DNA of 64,000 nucleotides, taken from Paracoccus saliphilus. GTDB lineage: Bacteria; Pseudomonadota; Alphaproteobacteria; Rhodobacterales; Rhodobacteraceae. The first letter of the stretch is position 1; the number at the start of each line of letters is the position of its first letter. Of the stretch, positions 61,881 through 64,000 are shown piece by piece. The notes under the pieces were generated by a model. That model was not told the origin of the DNA and did no database searches. It saw nothing but the letters and a program-made list of their open reading frames with translations. The position numbers were made by a program, and so were the translations under genes. The stretch is taken from contig QKYL01000001.1 in NCBI GenBank assembly GCA_003255745.1, positions 248,001 through 312,000 of the forward strand. Direction: 5' to 3'.

Positions 61881-62393
61881 ATGATGCGAGCGTTTACATC
61901 AGCCGTCTGCCTGCTAGCGTTGGCCGCCTGCGAGGATTCACGGCCGGGTGTCTACAGCCCGCAATCCTCGGCCGACGAGGCGCTGGCATTACAGTGTGAA
62001 GGCGATGCCGAAGCCGCAGAAACCCTGTCGGCCTCCATCAATCTGGCCCGCGACCTTGAAGGAAAGAACATCCTTGTCCCGGTCGAAAAGCTTGACCTGA
62101 TCGCCAAGACCCATGCCTGTGACATGGTCCGCATGAACATGGCCATCGTCGCGGGGTCAAACGGGTCCAACGTCGTGGACCGGGCGCGTGCCGTCGATTA
62201 TCCGACCTGCGGAGTGGTTCAGCTGGTGGGGGTCGGTGGCACTCCGGAAGCGACTGTTGCGACCTGGCTGAATGCCACGCCCCTGCGTGAACAGGTCCTT
62301 GGGCAACTCAGCTACGAGATCGGCACCGGCGTCGTACGGGGGCCGGACGGTCGCTTGTGGCACAGCGCCGTGCTGGGCAACGACTGCGCCTGA
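61881..62393 (+). CDS. CAP-like (SCP/PR1-type) lipoprotein
   Basis: A 170-residue lipoprotein with lipobox LLALAAC. The body matches a divergent CAP fold: KLDLIAKTHACDMVRMNMAI, VAGSNGSNVVDRARAVDYP, GTPEATVATWLNATPLREQV and VRGPDGRLWHSAVLGNDCA. The canonical CAP histidine/glutamate cavity is only partly kept. AAAGGAG precedes the ATG, and MM gives two possible starts. Located outside guaA on the other strand. Function unknown. Confidence 0.65.
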   Translation: MMRAFTSAVCLLALAACEDSRPGVYSPQSSADEALALQCEGDAEAAETLSASINLARDLEGKNILVPVEKLDLIAKTHACDMVRMNMAIVAGSNGSNVVDRARAVDYPTCGVVQLVGVGGTPEATVATWLNATPLREQVLGQLSYEIGTGVVRGPDGRLWHSAVLGNDCA

Positions 62394-62428
62394 CATGTTG
62401 GGGGCGCGATCAGGCGCCCCCCTAGCGC

Positions 62429-63763
62429 CTACTTTTCCGGCAAAAGCCCACGCGGTGCAAAGCGCAGCACCAGCAGCAGCACAAGACCCATCGCGATGAA
62501 GCGCATGTGCGGTGCGCTGTCCAGCAGATGCGCCTTGAAGGCGCTGTCGGGCAGCGGACCGGTCAGCAGGGCGATCAGGGCAGGGCCCCAGACCTCGGCC
62601 TTGATCCACAGGAACCAGATCGTGACCGATCCCAGCACCGCGCCCCAGTTGTTGCCGGACCCGCCCACGATCACCATGACCCAGATCAGGAAGGTATAGC
62701 GCAGCGGGTTGTAGCTGGTCGGCGCCAAAAGCCCGTCCAGCGTGACCATCATCGCGCCCGCAACGCCGATGACCGCAGACCCCAGGATAAAGATCTGCAG
62801 GTGGCGGCGGGTGACGTCCTTGCCCATCGCCTCGGCCGCGGTTTCATTGTCGCGGATGGCGCGCATCATGCGTCCCCAAGGCGATTTAAGTGCCAGTTCA
62901 GCCAGCAGGATGATGATCAGCAGCACCACCAGGAATAGCGACATGTAGGAAAGCTTGACCCAGATGCCCGATGCCTCGGCCGCCGGAAAGCCCCAGCCGG
63001 TCGCGAAATCGACGAAATCAGGGTTCTGCTGCAAGTCGACCTCCTGCGCGACAGGGCGCGGGATAGATGTGATGTTCTTGACGCCGCGCGCCAGCCAGTC
63101 TTCGTTCTTCATGATGGCGACGATGATCTCGCCAATGCCCAGGGTCGCGATGGCCAGATAGTCTGAACGCAGGCCAAGCGCCACCTTGCCGACCGCCCAT
63201 GCCGCGGCTGCCGCGAAAAGCCCGCCGACCAGCCAGGAGAACAGGACCGGCAGGCCGAGCCCCCCGATATTGCCGTTGCGGGCCGGGTTGTTGGCCTCGA
63301 TCGCGGTCACGGCCGGATCAAACAGCCAGCGATAGGCCACGAAGCCTGCGATCAGGACGACCGTGACGACGATGCCGCTGCGGGTGCGCGTCCAGGCCAG
63401 CTTGGCCATGGCCAGCGTCCCAAGGCCGACCACCAGGGCCAGCAGCAGGCGGGGCACGCCCGCCTGCCACGCGCCCTCGACCGGGGGCAGTGAGATAAGG
63501 ACCGGAGCCAGCGCGCCCATGGCCAGAAAGCCCACGACGCCCACATTGAAAAGGCCCGCATAGCCCCATTGCATGTTCACCCCAAGCGCGGTGATGGCCG
63601 AGATCAGCCCCATGTTCAGGATTGCCAGCGAGGTGTTCCAGCTGCCCGAGAACATGCTGTTGCGGACGGTGCCTTCCAGCACGAACAGCGCGGCCAGCAC
63701 CGCGAACAGGATCGGTGCGCGCCACGGGCTGGAGGAGGTTGCGGCCTGACGGTTGGTTGCCAT
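62429..63763 (-). CDS. livM: Branched-chain amino acid ABC permease LivM
   Basis: Inner-membrane permease of 444 residues for leucine/isoleucine/valine or related substrates. About ten hydrophobic segments are seen, with the typical GLFNVGVVGFLAMGAL (residues near 69) and LRSDYLAIATLGIGEIIVAI, and the cytoplasmic RAIRDNETAAEAMGKDV loop that contacts the ATPase. The start at 63763 (MATNRQAATS) follows the end of livH by 11 bases, so the pair is cotranscribed. Confidence 0.92.
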   Translation of the reverse strand: MATNRQAATSSSPWRAPILFAVLAALFVLEGTVRNSMFSGSWNTSLAILNMGLISAITALGVNMQWGYAGLFNVGVVGFLAMGALAPVLISLPPVEGAWQAGVPRLLLALVVGLGTLAMAKLAWTRTRSGIVVTVVLIAGFVAYRWLFDPAVTAIEANNPARNGNIGGLGLPVLFSWLVGGLFAAAAAWAVGKVALGLRSDYLAIATLGIGEIIVAIMKNEDWLARGVKNITSIPRPVAQEVDLQQNPDFVDFATGWGFPAAEASGIWVKLSYMSLFLVVLLIIILLAELALKSPWGRMMRAIRDNETAAEAMGKDVTRRHLQIFILGSAVIGVAGAMMVTLDGLLAPTSYNPLRYTFLIWVMVIVGGSGNNWGAVLGSVTIWFLWIKAEVWGPALIALLTGPLPDSAFKAHLLDSAPHMRFIAMGLVLLLVLRFAPRGLLPEK

Positions 63764-63774
63764 GATGGTTCCCC

Positions 63775-64000
63775 TTACACCGATTTGCCGCGGAACAGGC
63801 CAGTCGGCCTGAACAGCAGCACGACGATCAGAATGACGAAGCTGACCGCGAACTTGTATTCCGTGCCCAGAAGCTGCATCAGCCCCCCCGGCTCGTACCA
63901 AGGGGCCAGATAACCCACGACCTTGACCCAGGGGTAGGTGACGGCGACCTCCGAAAAGGCCACCAGGAACCCGCCCGCGATGGCGCCGACCGGGTTGCCC
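63775..64000 (-). CDS. livH: Branched-chain amino acid ABC permease LivH (5' part beyond window)
   Basis: C-terminal 74 codons of a permease, running off the right edge. Visible are AIAGGFLVAFSEVAVTYPW, a helix LLGTEYKFAVSFVILIVVLL and the typical end FRPTGLFRGKSV of LivH proteins. Adjacent livM supports the identification; the ATPases and binding protein are probably to the right. Confidence 0.85.
   Translation of the reverse strand, partial: GNPVGAIAGGFLVAFSEVAVTYPWVKVVGYLAPWYEPGGLMQLLGTEYKFAVSFVILIVVLLFRPTGLFRGKSV

Overview
The window is GC-rich, gene-dense DNA of an alphaproteobacterium of the Rhodobacterales. Its gene content and protein sequences look Paracoccus-like, but the genus is an inference. 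Pointers are CckA, RecA with a GAAC-N7-GAAC LexA box, a two-piece MetH, the 5-aminolevulinate synthase HemA, and a sigF/nrsF-type ECF module. I see no rRNA, tRNA, CRISPR array or phage block. Both ends cut genes: choW on the left and livH on the right.

Left part (1-18.4 kb): choline uptake (choW, choX) diverges from the choline-to-betaine operon betI-betB-betA. Then come split methionine synthase (two overlapping genes), an Lrp regulator, hppD with a Rieske protein, an orphan polyamine-type binding protein, an ATPase-metA-ppk2 operon, a FadL-like porin and guaB.

Bufferin locus (18.6-23.4 kb): eight tightly packed minus-strand genes. They are a DUF2282 bufferin precursor (bufA), a DUF692/MNIO maturase (bufB), its DUF2063 partner (bufC), a DoxX protein (bufD-like), CcdA, an exported thioredoxin-like protein, and an ECF sigma factor with its NrsF anti-sigma. 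A SigF-type promoter lies 49 bases upstream of bufA. This is the most interesting system in the window: a self-regulated, copper/metal-responsive modified-peptide operon that also carries its own periplasmic thiol-redox branch.

Oxidase locus (24.4-30.2 kb): a dead 834-bp IS5-family element with TA flanks separates the bufferin operon from a remnant of a ferric-reductase-like gene. Beyond it lies a CtaG / CopD-like / DUF2231 / CuA subunit II / fused subunit I-III cytochrome c oxidase cluster. Its subunit I lacks the usual K-channel lysine and the D-channel asparagines.

Middle part (30.2-46.5 kb): rsmB-type methyltransferase, cckA, a sulfotransferase-like gene, recA, alaS, a DUF1330 protein, a class II amidotransferase, gatB, a transglycosylase lipoprotein, an M20 dipeptidase, hemA and a RodZ-like protein.

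Right part (46.5-64 kb): mostly housekeeping and small accessory genes. These include two unrelated-context M19 dipeptidases, a ParA-type ATPase, cobB, a frameshifted small exported protein, an HMA metal-binding protein, a HAD phosphatase with an EamA transporter, a DJ-1/PfpI protein, lepA, an entericidin-like lipoprotein, rbsD, pepF, an ABM-GNAT fusion, guaA, a CAP-like lipoprotein and the livM/livH permeases. Long reading frames antisense to real genes are common here and were left out.
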